From the NCBI GenBank assembly GCA_027532555.1, contig JAPZTJ010000008.1, forward strand, positions 124,001 through 188,000: a stretch of 64,000 nt of DNA, in the 5' to 3' direction. Below the pieces are notes generated by a model. It was not told the DNA's origin. It saw nothing but the letters and a program-made list of their open reading frames with translations, and did no database searches. The position numbers and the translations under genes are program-made. Positions within the stretch are counted from its first letter, which is position 1. Each line of letters opens with the position of its first letter. Origin of the DNA: Aquidulcibacter sp. (lineage in GTDB: Bacteria > Pseudomonadota > Alphaproteobacteria > Caulobacterales > Aquidulcibacteraceae). Below are positions 18,822-28,519 of the stretch, in pieces.

Positions 18822-20189
18822 GTGTTTGATAAAGTTCTGATCGCCAACCGCGGCGAGATTGCCCTGCGGATTCACCGCGCCTGCAAAGAAATGGGAATCA
18901 CCACCGTGGCGGTCCATTCTACGGCGGACGCAGACGCAATGCATGTGCGCTTGGCCGATGAAAGTGTCTGTTTGGGCCCGCCGGCCGCTGCGAAGTCTTA
19001 CTTGAATATCCCAGCCTTGATCGCGGCATGCGAGATTACAGGGGCGCAAGCAATCCATCCGGGCTATGGCTTCCTGTCTGAAAATGCCCGCTTTGCAGAA
19101 ATCATCGATGCGCATGGTTTAGTCTTCATCGGCCCGCGCGCCGAACATATTCGCATGATGGGCGATAAGATTGCCGCCAAAGCTGCGGTTAAGGCTGCTG
19201 GTATCCCGGTGGTGCCGGGCTCTGACGGTGGCATCACAGATGACGAGACCGCTTTGGCGGTTGCCGAAGAAATTGGCTATCCCGTTCTGGTAAAGGCCTC
19301 TGCAGGTGGCGGTGGTCGCGGCATGAAGGTCGCACACTCCAAGGATGAGTTGTCGGTTGCTTTGTCGATGGCCCGCACCGAAGCCAAGAATGCGTTCGGC
19401 GATGACACGGTCTATCTCGAGAAGTATCTCGGCAAGCCACGCCATATCGAAATCCAAGTGATTGCTGACGAGTTTGGCAATGTGGTTCATTTAGGCGAGC
19501 GCGATTGCTCGCTTCAACGCCGGCACCAAAAGGTCTGGGAAGAGGCCCCCTCGCCTGCCTTGAACGCCGAAGAACGGGCCGAGATCGGCGACATCGTGGT
19601 GAAGGCCATTAAGTCGCTAGGCTATCTGGGCGTCGGCACCATTGAATTCCTCTATGAAGACGGCCGTTTCTATTTCATCGAAATGAACACCCGCCTTCAG
19701 GTAGAACATCCCGTCACCGAGATGATTACGGGCGTGGATTTGGTGCGCGAGCAAATTCGGATCGCCGCTGGGATGCCGCTCTCATTCACCCAAGAAGAAG
19801 TGGTGTTTGAAGGGGTGGCGATTGAATGCCGCGTGAATGCTGAAGACCCCGTGACCTTTGCACCCTCGCCCGGCACCATCACGGACTTCCATGCCCCCGG
19901 TGGCTTGGGTGTTCGGTTGGATTCAGCAATTTATACGGGCTACAAAATTCCGCCCTATTATGACAGCTTGATCGGTAAGTTGATCGTGCATGGGCGCAAC
20001 CGAAATGAATGCTTGATGCGTTTACGGCGGTCGCTTGCTGAAATGGTGGTTGGTGGGGTCAAGACGACGATCCCGTTGTTCCTGCGACTTGTCCAAGAAC
20101 GCGACATCATTGATGGCGACTATAACATCCACTGGCTTGAAAAGTGGTTGGCCGAGCAAGCCGAACAAGCTGAGGAACCGCGTGCATGA
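18822..20189 (+). CDS. accC: Biotin carboxylase subunit of acetyl-CoA carboxylase
   Basis: 455 residues, full length. The N-terminal [18 protein letters not shown] is present, with the ATP-grasp glycine loop [13 protein letters not shown]. The biotin/ATP site is [14 protein letters not shown], and a complete C-terminal domain follows. It carboxylates AccB-biotin with ATP and bicarbonate. It begins at GTG 18822 behind AGGAG and overlaps the aat start by 4 bp (ATGA), so translation is coupled. Confidence 0.97.
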   Translation: MFDKVLIANRGEIALRIHRACKEMGITTVAVHSTADADAMHVRLADESVCLGPPAAAKSYLNIPALIAACEITGAQAIHPGYGFLSENARFAEIIDAHGLVFIGPRAEHIRMMGDKIAAKAAVKAAGIPVVPGSDGGITDDETALAVAEEIGYPVLVKASAGGGGRGMKVAHSKDELSVALSMARTEAKNAFGDDTVYLEKYLGKPRHIEIQVIADEFGNVVHLGERDCSLQRRHQKVWEEAPSPALNAEERAEIGDIVVKAIKSLGYLGVGTIEFLYEDGRFYFIEMNTRLQVEHPVTEMITGVDLVREQIRIAAGMPLSFTQEEVVFEGVAIECRVNAEDPVTFAPSPGTITDFHAPGGLGVRLDSAIYTGYKIPPYYDSLIGKLIVHGRNRNECLMRLRRSLAEMVVGGVKTTIPLFLRLVQERDIIDGDYNIHWLEKWLAEQAEQAEEPRA

Positions 20190-20980
20190 GCAAGGGCTTT
20201 GGCCCGGACGAGCTTTTGGCATGCTATGCGCGCGGGACTTTCCCGATGGCAGACGGGCGGGATGATCCCCGCCTGTTTCTGGTCGATCCAGACCAACGGG
20301 GCGTTCTGCCGCTTGATCAAGTTCATATCCCAAGACGCCTCAAGCGCACGGTTCGCACCACCGCTTATGTCGTGACAATCAACCAAGCCTTTCGCGAGGT
20401 GGTGGAATTGTGCGCAGCACCGAGTGGCGAGCGGACCGAGACTTGGATCAATCAGCCGATTTTAGAACTCTATGACGGGCTAAACCGCCGTGGTCACGGC
20501 TTTAGTGTTGAAACTTGGCATGAGGGTCACTTGGTCGGTGGGCTCTACGGGGTTCGCCTCGGGGCGGCGTTCTTTGGCGAAAGCATGTTTTCGCGCGCCC
20601 GGGATGCTAGCAAGATCGCCCTTGTCCATCTAATCGGGCATCTCATCGCAGGTGGGTTTCGCCTGTTAGATACCCAGTTTCTAACCGATCATTTGACACA
20701 GTTCGGCACCATTGAGGTCAATCGCAAGACCTATCACGCGCTTTTGGCCGACGCGATTACGCGCCCTTCAACTTTCCCTGTGCCGGGGTTGTTGGTGCCG
20801 GAGCGGCAGGTGCAGGACCCGTCCGAGGCTCAGACTCACCTGGATCTGCCTCAGGAGCAACAGGAACCGATGCCGCTGCATCTGGATCCGCCGCGCCAGC
20901 TTTGCCTTCAGAGCGCGGGCGGGCTTTGTTTAGAGACGATTGAGCAGCACTTGGCGGCGCAACAGCCCCCTCACAACTAA
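20186..20980 (+). CDS. aat: Leucyl/phenylalanyl-tRNA-protein transferase with C-terminal extension
   Basis: 264 residues. The GNAT-like core has [15 protein letters not shown] at the N-terminus, then [20 protein letters not shown] and [19 protein letters not shown]. The enzyme adds Leu or Phe to N-terminal Lys/Arg of proteins as an N-degron. The recognisable domain ends near residue 200. The last 65 or so residues are Gln/Pro/Leu-rich and are encoded opposite the C-terminal codons of the DUF2155 gene (224-bp overlap). That tail is probably a stop-loss extension. The start is coupled to accC. Confidence 0.92.
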   Translation: MSKGFGPDELLACYARGTFPMADGRDDPRLFLVDPDQRGVLPLDQVHIPRRLKRTVRTTAYVVTINQAFREVVELCAAPSGERTETWINQPILELYDGLNRRGHGFSVETWHEGHLVGGLYGVRLGAAFFGESMFSRARDASKIALVHLIGHLIAGGFRLLDTQFLTDHLTQFGTIEVNRKTYHALLADAITRPSTFPVPGLLVPERQVQDPSEAQTHLDLPQEQQEPMPLHLDPPRQLCLQSAGGLCLETIEQHLAAQQPPHN

Positions 20981-21815
20981 CCAACCACATATCGTACGTT
21001 GGGTGGTCGATTGGCGTCACTGCCGGGCTTGACGCGATAATCCAGCCTCTACGCAACACGCGCTCTTTATTGGCCTCACGCATGTCACGACGGTTGCGTT
21101 GAGGCAAAACGGCCAGTTGATTGGTATTCTGCCGGCCCATATCCAAGACTTCGACATAAGCCCAAGACTCCATTGGATCCTCAGGATTGGACGCATAGCA
21201 AGCCGACAACTTCAGCCGCAAAGACCCATAGGTGACTTGGCTACCAACAGGCACCCGCACACGGACATTGGAGCCTCTTTCGCGGTCTAAAGCCCCGATC
21301 AACACACCGGTGCCACGGATTTCGCGAACAGGTTTAGGGCCGGTCTCCAGCGCCTCTGGAGGAAACAAAAGTTCAAGCGGGACAAGGGGAATATTTGGTC
21401 CAACCAAACGAGGCATAACAAGTCCGCTAGCTGCTAAGGCTTGTTGCTCGGCTTCTGCTTGGCTCATGGCTTCACGGCGGATGCGTGCGCGCATTTCCTC
21501 CTCGGGAGTCATCCATGTGCCGGTGCCGTTCTGACGGAACGCTGGCGCAACATCGCCCGCTTCAGGCTCAGCGATTGGCCCAAGCTCGGGATCAATCCCG
21601 CCAGTTGTTACCGCAGGTGTCGTCGCTTTCGCAGCCTTCGCCGGATCATTAGATGCCCCGCTACCCGAAGCCGGGCGCGACGCTGTTGAATTAGCTTCCG
21701 GATTTGCCGTCTGGGCAATCACGGCACCGCTGCCGAGCGCGATGAAGGCCGAGCCAAACGCCAGCCAGCTCAATTTCTTTAAGTCGAACATGGCTATGCC
21801 ATCGGCCCGTTTCAT
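20757..21815 (-). CDS. Exported DUF2155-domain protein
   Basis: 352 residues. The signal peptide hydrophobic core is WLAFGSAFIALGSGAVIAQ. A low-complexity region covers about 45-100. The DUF2155 domain reads VPVGSQVTYGSLRLKLSACY, then VLRRGWIIASSPAVTPIDHP, and ends DMWLVSCEG. An Ala/Pro-rich tail of about 55 residues follows and overlaps aat. Function of the family is unknown; it is usually periplasmic and next to NDUFA12 or aat in alphaproteobacteria. The ATG at 21815 overlaps the upstream stop (TAATG); ATG 21791 is an alternative that gives a shorter signal peptide. Confidence 0.88.
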   Translation of the reverse strand: MKRADGIAMFDLKKLSWLAFGSAFIALGSGAVIAQTANPEANSTASRPASGSGASNDPAKAAKATTPAVTTGGIDPELGPIAEPEAGDVAPAFRQNGTGTWMTPEEEMRARIRREAMSQAEAEQQALAASGLVMPRLVGPNIPLVPLELLFPPEALETGPKPVREIRGTGVLIGALDRERGSNVRVRVPVGSQVTYGSLRLKLSACYASNPEDPMESWAYVEVLDMGRQNTNQLAVLPQRNRRDMREANKERVLRRGWIIASSPAVTPIDHPTYDMWLVSCEGAVAPPSAAQSSLNKARPRSEGKAGAADPDAAASVPVAPEADPGESEPRTGPAPAAPAPTTPAQGKLKGA

Positions 21816-22204
21816 TACTCGGGTGACCAAGACTCATAGTCGCTGGAAGATTTCGCACGCTCTCCTGCCCCAGCCAAGCTGCCCTTTGGCCGATAGGCAA
21901 AGACAGTTCCAGTCAGATTAGGTAGATGCGGCTTTTCCCAAGATTTCAACAGGAATGGCTCAATCGTTGGTGGCTGCTCAAACGTGTGGTGCAGCCAGCC
22001 ATGCCAATCGACCGGCACACGTGACGGCTCAGCATAGCCCTTGTAGAGCACATAGCGGCGCTTGCGCCCTTCGAGGGTGGCCTTGCGCTCTTCAAAATAG
22101 CGATTGCCTTGGTCATCTTCGCCCACCAAGGTTGCACGCTTTGCGATATCAAACAGCGCACCAATTGTTGCACCATTCCACCACGTAAAGATTTTTGTGA
22201 GCAC
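21815..22204 (-). CDS. NDUFA12-family complex I accessory subunit
   Basis: 129 residues. The N-terminal KIFTWWNGATIGALFDI and the central YVLYKGYAEPSRVPVDWHG, then WLHHTFEQPP, are signatures of NDUFA12/B17.2. This accessory subunit of NADH:ubiquinone oxidoreductase is shared by mitochondria and alphaproteobacteria. I chose GTG 22204 because AGAGGAA lies about 8 nt upstream; a TTG at 22222 is in frame but sits on the ribosome site. It overlaps the DUF2155 start. Confidence 0.92.
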   Translation of the reverse strand: MLTKIFTWWNGATIGALFDIAKRATLVGEDDQGNRYFEERKATLEGRKRRYVLYKGYAEPSRVPVDWHGWLHHTFEQPPTIEPFLLKSWEKPHLPNLTGTVFAYRPKGSLAGAGERAKSSSDYESWSPE

Positions 22205-22385
22205 GAGATTGTTCCTCTTCAATCTGCATTATGCCCCGCACCGCTCATCGCTTCAAGTCGGTGCGGCATGCCTCAACAGGTCGAAACACCGTTTACGCTC
22301 GGCCACACCTATTCTTCAGCAGAAAGCAGGGCTACCGATGCAGTTTTTCCCCAATCAGGACTAGGCGATTGCTGACTTCAGGCAG

Positions 22386-25136
22386 ATGATCACCGCAGTG
22401 ATTCGCGATGGGGCCGCCGTGAGCTTTGATTCCGCCTTTTTTGGTCATGAGCGTTTAGTCGCGCAGCCTGATATGCTGCGAGAGATCGGCGCTGACTCTG
22501 GCCCATTCTATGCCCCTGCGAGTTGGAGTTTGGACAATGTGCTGGCCTTCGGGGAAGCCGCAAACCTCCCGGATGAAACCTCCATTTCCGATGCCATCCT
22601 TGATTTGGCTGGCCACATTGGCAGCTTGGCTTGGTCGGCAGGCATTTTCGCTGACGCGCAAGCACGTGACCATTTTGAAGCGGTGTTGGCCAATAGCCTG
22701 CTGAACCGCCAAGTCATCCTTGATGCAGGCTATCTGCGCGCTTTGGGGCAAAAAGGAGCGGCGGCGCGCGGCTTCGTCTGGAATTTGAAGGATCGGTCGT
22801 TAGAGATTGAAATGGGCCTACCAGCTGTTTGGCTGGATGAAGACTTCCAAAGCCGAGTTGTGCCTTGGGCACAGGCAGAGACGGTCGTGCATCAGCGCCG
22901 CCAAAGTCAATTTGACTCGTCTGCTTTGTCGATGGGACGGATTCAATTGCGCGACGCATTGGCCCGCGTCGGCGAAGCTGTTGGCCGTGCCGAGGGGGTT
23001 GGCCATGACGACCCACGCGACAATCCCGTTCTTGCCCAAGCTGTAGCGGCGGCATTTCGTATTGGGGCCCCAGCTGGAGCGATTTTGGAAGCAATTGAAG
23101 ATGCCAAACACGGTATTTTTGATGCCACCGCCCATGGCGGCCTGATCGATGCGCCTATGCTGGAACCAACAACGCTTTTGCTTCCTGCCGAACAAGCCCT
23201 AGACGGTGACTTGCTTTTGCGGGCTGCTCGCACCGGCTGTAGCTTTGCATTTGACGACGGAGCTTTTGCGGCACTTGGACCCGCCGCCGTCATCTCCTTG
23301 TCTGCCTTTTACGAAGATACCGACTTCAATCAACTTGAACGCGTTGCCGCAACTTGGCGGATTGCCCTTGATTGCCTCGGCGTTGCAACAGCATTTCCGA
23401 CGAAATCTGCGGCACAGAACTGGGCCAAACAGCGCGCGGCCGTTTTGCGCTATTGTGATGGCGCGGGCCTATTGATGGCGCTTGGGAAATCCTATTCCGC
23501 GCCAGACGATCAAGACATTGTGCGTCGTGCGCTTTGCGCGATCGCAACTGGCGCTGCTGAGGCCAGCAGTATTTTGACCAAAATTTCCGCTGATACGGGC
23601 AATGCACCAAGCTTTGAGACGGCTTTAAAGCCTGCAGAGCATGGATTGCTTCTGGTGGCTTTGGGGGCGGATGCGCCTGGTCTTGCCCCCATCTCAAGCC
23701 CAGCCATTGAGACGGCCCTCTCGGGTGAGGAAACTGGATTTTCGGTGCGCCCCTGTGTGGCCCGTGGCCTGAGAGCACTGGGACTTGATGAGCGAGATGT
23801 GACCCAACAATTGCTCGGCACCCGCACGTTATCTGGCGCGCCGGGTGTTTCCTATGATGCGCTGGCCAGCCGCGGCGTCGATGAAGACGGCCTAGCTGCG
23901 ATTGCTGAAGCCTTAATCAGCGCCCGCTCGCTGCGTCAAACCATCACTCCGTGGCTTCTAGGGCCCGAAGAGACCGCGCACTGGTGCGGATGCAGCTTGG
24001 ACAAAGTCTTGCAGCCGGGCTTTGACGTTCTGACAGCCCTGGGCTTTACCTCGCAGGATATCGCAGCAGCCCAGAAATGGGCCTTGGGCCAGCCTGACCA
24101 ATGGGGCGTATTGCCCAACCCAGATGTGTTTGGCCCGGCGACGCGTGAAAACGTCGTGCGATTTGCTGCGGCCCAAGATGAAGCGATCCGTCAATATGTG
24201 ACGCTGAGCCTACCCGTCTCGCGCACCGAGAATGTGCGAACGATGGCCTCAGAGCTTGCTAAAGCTTTAGGTCAAGCAGGCTTTGCCGGCTTTAAGCTCA
24301 AACTGTCTGAGCCCGGCTTTGAATCGCCAAACTTTGACCTGAGCCGCTATGAAAATGTGGCTGAAGAAGTCAAAGTTGAACGCGTCGAAGTAGTGGTTGA
24401 GCGTGTTGTAGAGCGCTTGATCCCTCAACCCGCCGCACGCCGCCGTCTGCCCGATCGGCGCAAAGGCTATATCCAAAAGGCTTCGGTGGGAGGCCACAAA
24501 GTCTATCTGCACACCGGCGAATTTGATGATGGCGAGATCGGGGAAATCTTCATCGACATGCATAAGGAAGGCGCGGCTTTCCGGTCCTTGATGAATAATT
24601 TCGCCATCGCGACGTCCATTGGCCTGCAATATGGTGTGCCGCTGGAGGAGTTCGTCGACGCCTTTGTTGGCACACGTTTTGAACCTGCGGGCGATGTTGA
24701 GGGCAATGACTCCATTCTGCGCGCGACATCCATCCTCGACTATTTGTTCCGCGAACTGGCCGTTTCTTATTTAGGCCGCGATGATTTGGCCGAACTGTCC
24801 GAAGACCGGTTTGACGAAGCAGTGACAGACGCTGGCGCGCCTGAAGCTGCAGACCCTGTGCGTTTCATATCCAAAGGTTTTTCGCGCGGCAGCTTCCCAG
24901 ACAATCTGGTGCGCCTCCCCAGTGCCGCCGAACGGGCAAGCCGTGGGTCCAGTCCACCCCAAGAGCATCCCATCCAGGCGACCCTGATTCAGCCCCAGAC
25001 TGCTGCCCCCGTCGCGCGTTATGAGGGCGACCCCTGCCCCGACTGTGGTCACTTCACAGTGAAAGCAGACGCCTTTGGCTATGCCTGTGACGCTTGCGGC
25101 TGGGCCGGGCCACGCCAAGCGGAAGGCAGCGCCTGA
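22386..25136 (+). CDS. Degenerate class II ribonucleotide reductase-like protein (TSCPD domain)
   Basis: 916 residues. Residues about 690-800 are a near-canonical TSCPD domain of B12-dependent NrdJ ([56 protein letters not shown]). The end has two CxxC pairs (884/887 and 901/904). Residues 1-660 align collinearly by eye with the NrdJ catalytic chain, for example [43 protein letters not shown] and [17 protein letters not shown]. However, the NPCSEY radical site appears as TGCSFA (283-288), and the MDCDTTG site appears as ALGADAPG (425-432). It is also about 300 residues shorter than typical NrdJ. I infer a non-catalytic paralogue with a regulatory or structural role. It diverges from NDUFA12. 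Confidence 0.8.
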   Translation: MITAVIRDGAAVSFDSAFFGHERLVAQPDMLREIGADSGPFYAPASWSLDNVLAFGEAANLPDETSISDAILDLAGHIGSLAWSAGIFADAQARDHFEAVLANSLLNRQVILDAGYLRALGQKGAAARGFVWNLKDRSLEIEMGLPAVWLDEDFQSRVVPWAQAETVVHQRRQSQFDSSALSMGRIQLRDALARVGEAVGRAEGVGHDDPRDNPVLAQAVAAAFRIGAPAGAILEAIEDAKHGIFDATAHGGLIDAPMLEPTTLLLPAEQALDGDLLLRAARTGCSFAFDDGAFAALGPAAVISLSAFYEDTDFNQLERVAATWRIALDCLGVATAFPTKSAAQNWAKQRAAVLRYCDGAGLLMALGKSYSAPDDQDIVRRALCAIATGAAEASSILTKISADTGNAPSFETALKPAEHGLLLVALGADAPGLAPISSPAIETALSGEETGFSVRPCVARGLRALGLDERDVTQQLLGTRTLSGAPGVSYDALASRGVDEDGLAAIAEALISARSLRQTITPWLLGPEETAHWCGCSLDKVLQPGFDVLTALGFTSQDIAAAQKWALGQPDQWGVLPNPDVFGPATRENVVRFAAAQDEAIRQYVTLSLPVSRTENVRTMASELAKALGQAGFAGFKLKLSEPGFESPNFDLSRYENVAEEVKVERVEVVVERVVERLIPQPAARRRLPDRRKGYIQKASVGGHKVYLHTGEFDDGEIGEIFIDMHKEGAAFRSLMNNFAIATSIGLQYGVPLEEFVDAFVGTRFEPAGDVEGNDSILRATSILDYLFRELAVSYLGRDDLAELSEDRFDEAVTDAGAPEAADPVRFISKGFSRGSFPDNLVRLPSAAERASRGSSPPQEHPIQATLIQPQTAAPVARYEGDPCPDCGHFTVKADAFGYACDACGWAGPRQAEGSA

Positions 25137-25212
25137 AACTCGCTTCAAGTAACGGCATCATTCCTGCAAGGCGGGGTCTGAACTTCTGAATAGACTGCTG
25201 GAGCGTCCGAAA

Positions 25213-25701
25213 ATGAAACGTCTCGCCATTGCCATTCTCGTCGCAGCTGCCTGCGGCACCTCTGCTTTTGCGCAAAATGCGGGCCAAATTGCTTCGGTCA
25301 AAGCCGGTAAATCCTGCGCCAAATGCAATCTGTTTCAAGCCGATTTGAGCTATCAGGACCTGTCGCGTAAGACCTTTGCCGGTGCCCGTTTGCTTCAGTC
25401 CGACATGTCCTTGGCGACAGCTGACGGCACCAATTTCGCCGGTACCGATCTGTCAATTGCCAACCTTTACGGGGTGCGGGCAACCGGTGCCAACTTTGGT
25501 GGTGCCCTTCTTGAGCGCGCCATTTTGGTCGGTGGCTATTTCTCCAGCGCCAATTTCGCTGGTGCCAATCTGACCAATGCCAATTTGTCAGGCGCGGAGC
25601 TCAAAGGGGCGCGCGGCTTGACCCAAGCCCAATTAAGCAAGGCTTGCGGCGATGCAGAAACCACGTTGCCACGCGGCTTGACGGTGCCTGCCTGCAAGTA
25701 A
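25213..25701 (+). CDS. Exported pentapeptide-repeat protein
   Basis: 162 residues. A signal peptide ends near AFAQ (residue 21). CAKCN follows, then about 16 pentapeptide repeats of the A(N/D)LXX type (ANFAGANLTNANLSGAELKG). The C-terminal cap LTQAQLSKACGDAETTLPRG ends in PACK. Pentapeptide tracts fold as a right-handed square beta-helix; function is unknown. Four Cys at the two ends could form disulfides in the periplasm. It is a shorter paralogue of the next gene, sharing both caps. Confidence 0.88.
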   Translation: MKRLAIAILVAAACGTSAFAQNAGQIASVKAGKSCAKCNLFQADLSYQDLSRKTFAGARLLQSDMSLATADGTNFAGTDLSIANLYGVRATGANFGGALLERAILVGGYFSSANFAGANLTNANLSGAELKGARGLTQAQLSKACGDAETTLPRGLTVPACK

Positions 25702-25782
25702 GCGCTGGCCCACAGCTGCCTCTTGGCAAATTGTTACAACCATTTAAGTGGAAGTTTCTCGGCAAAGCAGTATAAGGCATTC

Positions 25783-26586
25783 ATGATGTCAAAAGCTTTG
25801 CCCCTTCTGATTGCTTTCGCCCTCGCGCCCATTGCTCAGCCAGTCATGGCGTTCACATGGGATCAGCGCGGTAAGCCGTCCACCGTAACCTTTACCGGTC
25901 GCTTCTCTGGATTGTGTGCGGGCTGTGACATGTCCAATCGTCGGATGGACAATGCGCATATGTCATCGGGCAATTTCGCGGGGTCGAACTTCTCAGGCTC
26001 CGTTCTACGTAGCGCCGAAATGACGGCTGGCAATTTTGCGGGCACGCGCTTTGACCGTGGAGACCTCAGCAACGCAGAGATGAATGGATCGAACTTTCGC
26101 GGGGCCAGCTTTGTTGGCGCGGGTCTTCGTTCCGTTGAAGCTGCTGGCGCTAATTTCAGCGGCTCTGACTTCGCTGGGTCAGACCTTTCCAATGCCGAGT
26201 TAATCGGTGCCAACCTAACCGGCGCAAAATTTGGCGGCACGCGCGGCACCAATCCCGACTTCAGTGGCGCTAATATGACTGGGGCCATGGTTATGGGCGC
26301 AGTCTTCGTCAATGCAGACTTTACCGGGGCCATCATGACACGCGTCAATATTGACGGTGCAGATTTATCGCGTGCAGATCTAACCGGCGTGGCCCTTCGG
26401 GATGCGCGCATCAGTCGCACGCGCTTGCAAGGCGCTGATTTTACCGGTGCCAACCTCTCAGGTGCCGATTTATCAACCGCCATGGGCCTCACCACGCGCC
26501 AGCTTGAAGATGCCTGCGGCGATGAAGCCACGGCCCTGCCCGCCGGTGTAACCATTCGCGCTTGTAAAACACGCCGCCCGCGCTAA
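25783..26586 (+). CDS. Exported pentapeptide-repeat protein (larger paralogue)
   Basis: 267 residues from ATG 25783 (AAGG 5 nt upstream); a TTG-type start further upstream is unlikely. The signal peptide (LPLLIAFALAPIAQPVMA) is followed by CAGCDMSNRRMD and about 30 pentapeptide units rich in Asn-Phe and Asp-Leu at the central positions. The cap LTTRQLEDACGDEATALPAG ends in RACK and a basic tail. Same architecture as the gene at 25213, with roughly twice as many repeats. This suggests tandem duplication followed by repeat gain or loss. Function unknown. Confidence 0.88.
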   Translation: MMSKALPLLIAFALAPIAQPVMAFTWDQRGKPSTVTFTGRFSGLCAGCDMSNRRMDNAHMSSGNFAGSNFSGSVLRSAEMTAGNFAGTRFDRGDLSNAEMNGSNFRGASFVGAGLRSVEAAGANFSGSDFAGSDLSNAELIGANLTGAKFGGTRGTNPDFSGANMTGAMVMGAVFVNADFTGAIMTRVNIDGADLSRADLTGVALRDARISRTRLQGADFTGANLSGADLSTAMGLTTRQLEDACGDEATALPAGVTIRACKTRRPR

Positions 26587-26616
26587 GAGTTTGCTGTAGT
26601 TCAGGGGCACGCGATC

Positions 26617-26922
26617 GTGGAAATAAGCCGAGAAGATATGATCGCCATTGAGCTTCGTACGGACAGAGAAGCGAAAGATCCCTTTCCCGCTTATGCTCTT
26701 TGGTTCTTCCTAGGCTGGCTGGGTGCACATCGCTTTTTTATGGGCGAGACGAAAACGGGCCTTGCCATGTTAATTCTGACCCTCAGCATGGTCGGCTTTC
26801 CCGTCACCTTCGTCTGGTGGCTTACCGATGCCATACGGCTCGGGGGTCTCTTGCAAGAAAAGCGCGACTTGGTGCGCGACCGTATCGCTCGAGAGACGTT
26901 GGAACTGAAGGAATTGTATTAG
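26617..26922 (+). CDS. TM2-domain membrane protein
   Basis: 101 residues. The TM2 domain has two transmembrane segments with the signature FFLGWLGAHRFFMGETKTG, then VGFPVTFVWWLTDA. A basic/acidic cytoplasmic tail follows. The domain is widespread but its biochemical role in bacteria is undefined. The start is GTG 26617 with AGGGG about 9 nt before it. It converges with gmk; the 57-bp gap has only a weak GCGC-TAAA-GCGC hairpin. Confidence 0.8.
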   Translation: MEISREDMIAIELRTDREAKDPFPAYALWFFLGWLGAHRFFMGETKTGLAMLILTLSMVGFPVTFVWWLTDAIRLGGLLQEKRDLVRDRIARETLELKELY

Positions 26923-26979
26923 GGCGGGGGAGTGCCAGAATTGGCGCTAAAGCGCTTACAAATACAAAGGCCTCTGCCC

Positions 26980-27627
26980 TCAGGTATCCTCGCGCAACAG
27001 CCCTTGCACAAAGCCACCCATCCAAGGCTGACGCGCGCGGCGCATGCGTTCGGCTTCGAGGATAGTCTTTAGACGCGCATAGCTTTGGTCGAGGTCCTCA
27101 TTGACCAGCACATAGTCAAAGTTTTCCCAGCGGCTGATCTCACCATAGGCATTGGTCATGCGCTTCTTGATGACTTCAGGCGTATCTTGCCCGCGCGAGA
27201 TCAAGCGCCGCTTAAGTTCTGCCATGCTGGGCGGCAGGATGAAGACTTTCACAACATCGTCTGGGGCCGAGGTACGTAATTGCAGAGCGCCTTGCCAGTC
27301 CACATCAAACATCAAGTCGCGGCCTGATTGCAGGATGGCGAAGGCGCTTTCACGTGGGCTGCCATAATAATGGTCGTGGACTTCGGCCCATTCCAGAAAG
27401 CCATCTTGAGCGCGATGGGCGCGGAACTGGTCCTTGTCCACAAAGTGGTAATGCACCCCATCGCTCTCGCCCGGCCGGGGTGCGCGGGTGGTCCAAGAAA
27501 CAGACAGCGCAATGTCTGGGTCTTCGTCAACAAGGCGGCGCGACAAAGTGGTTTTGCCCGCTCCTGACGGACTTACCAAGGCCAGCATCAAACCGCGACG
27601 TTTGTAGAGATGGGGCTCACTCGACAT
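26980..27627 (-). CDS. gmk: Guanylate kinase
   Basis: 215 residues. Walker A SPSGAGKTTLSR is near residue 19. The GMP-binding segments are SWTTRAPRPGESDGVHYHFV and FLEWAEVHDHYYGSPRE, and the DVDWQGALQLR motif is present. It phosphorylates GMP to GDP. It is the last gene of the fabD-to-gmk run and overlaps the yicC end by 11 bp; yicC-gmk linkage is common in bacteria. Confidence 0.97.
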   Translation of the reverse strand: MSSEPHLYKRRGLMLALVSPSGAGKTTLSRRLVDEDPDIALSVSWTTRAPRPGESDGVHYHFVDKDQFRAHRAQDGFLEWAEVHDHYYGSPRESAFAILQSGRDLMFDVDWQGALQLRTSAPDDVVKVFILPPSMAELKRRLISRGQDTPEVIKKRMTNAYGEISRWENFDYVLVNEDLDQSYARLKTILEAERMRRARQPWMGGFVQGLLREDT

Positions 27628-28519
27628 TGGCTGCCTGTTCTTTCAATTGATCGACACTGGCCTTGAGGTCGAGGCCTGCACGGGTGAGTTCTAAGGCCGC
27701 AGCTTTGGCCGTCAAGGTGTTGGATTCGCGGTGAAATTCTTGTGCCAAGAAATCGAGTTTGCGGCCAATATCGCCACCGTGCTGGAGGAGCGCGCGCGCC
27801 TCACCGCTATGGGCCCGAAGACGGTCCAGCTCCTCGCGTACATCCGCTTTGAGAGCGAGCGCGGCGGCCTCTTGCAATAGGCGCTGTTGGTCATAGGGCA
27901 CATCGCCCAACAGCTCTGCCGCGCGCTTTTGCACGCGGTCGCTGATGGCTATCACTTGGGCCTCTGCCGCCGCTTCGGCTTGAAGTGTGATGGTCTCAAT
28001 GCGCGTCAGCAAAGCATCAAACAGGGTAAATAGCCCCTCGCCTTCACGTTGCCGTGCTGCCAGAAGGGCGTCGAGCGCAGTGTCTAGGCCGATCGTCAAA
28101 GCGGCTTCGCGTGCGGCCTTTACCTCGTCGGGCTCAACAAAATCCGCACTTTCCAGCACGCCGCGCAATTGCAACAGGCCATCCAGACTTGGTCGCCCTA
28201 CTTTGCCCTGCTCGATTAAGGCGTGGCCCTCAGCAAGGTAAAACGCAATCATGTCCTGATTGACGCGTATCATGGGGCCCGTGTTGGTCGTGTCGCGTTT
28301 AGTCGCTAACGAAACCTGGATCGAGCCACGCTTGAAGCGCTTGGCACAGCCTTCCCGAATTTTAGGCTCGAATGCCTCGTAGCCCGGCGGAAGCTTGAAC
28401 TTCACATCCAGATTACGACCATTGACGCTGCGGGCTTCCCACGCCCAAGCCACGTCGCCAGCTTGGCCTTCGGCGCGGCCAAAGCCCGTCATGCCAAGAA
28501 TTGGTGCTGCTAGCTTCAT
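27617..28519 (-). CDS. YicC/YloC family endoribonuclease
   Basis: 300 residues. The N-terminal signature is GMTGFGRAEGQAGDVAWAWE, then EARSVNGRNLDVKFKLPPG. The C-terminal DUF1732 part contains EFHRESNTLTAKAAALELT. E. coli YicC is an RNase acting on some small RNAs. The start is ATG 28519 with a strong AGGAGGGGG 3-8 nt before it, overlapping the mltG stop by 4 bp; the longer in-frame start at 28579 lies inside mltG and is rejected. Confidence 0.94.
   Translation of the reverse strand: MKLAAPILGMTGFGRAEGQAGDVAWAWEARSVNGRNLDVKFKLPPGYEAFEPKIREGCAKRFKRGSIQVSLATKRDTTNTGPMIRVNQDMIAFYLAEGHALIEQGKVGRPSLDGLLQLRGVLESADFVEPDEVKAAREAALTIGLDTALDALLAARQREGEGLFTLFDALLTRIETITLQAEAAAEAQVIAISDRVQKRAAELLGDVPYDQQRLLQEAAALALKADVREELDRLRAHSGEARALLQHGGDIGRKLDFLAQEFHRESNTLTAKAAALELTRAGLDLKASVDQLKEQAANVE

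Noticed and set aside
25863..26555. 230-codon frame opposite the larger pentapeptide protein
   Set aside because: Its apparent repeats are only the antisense image of the pentapeptide repeats.
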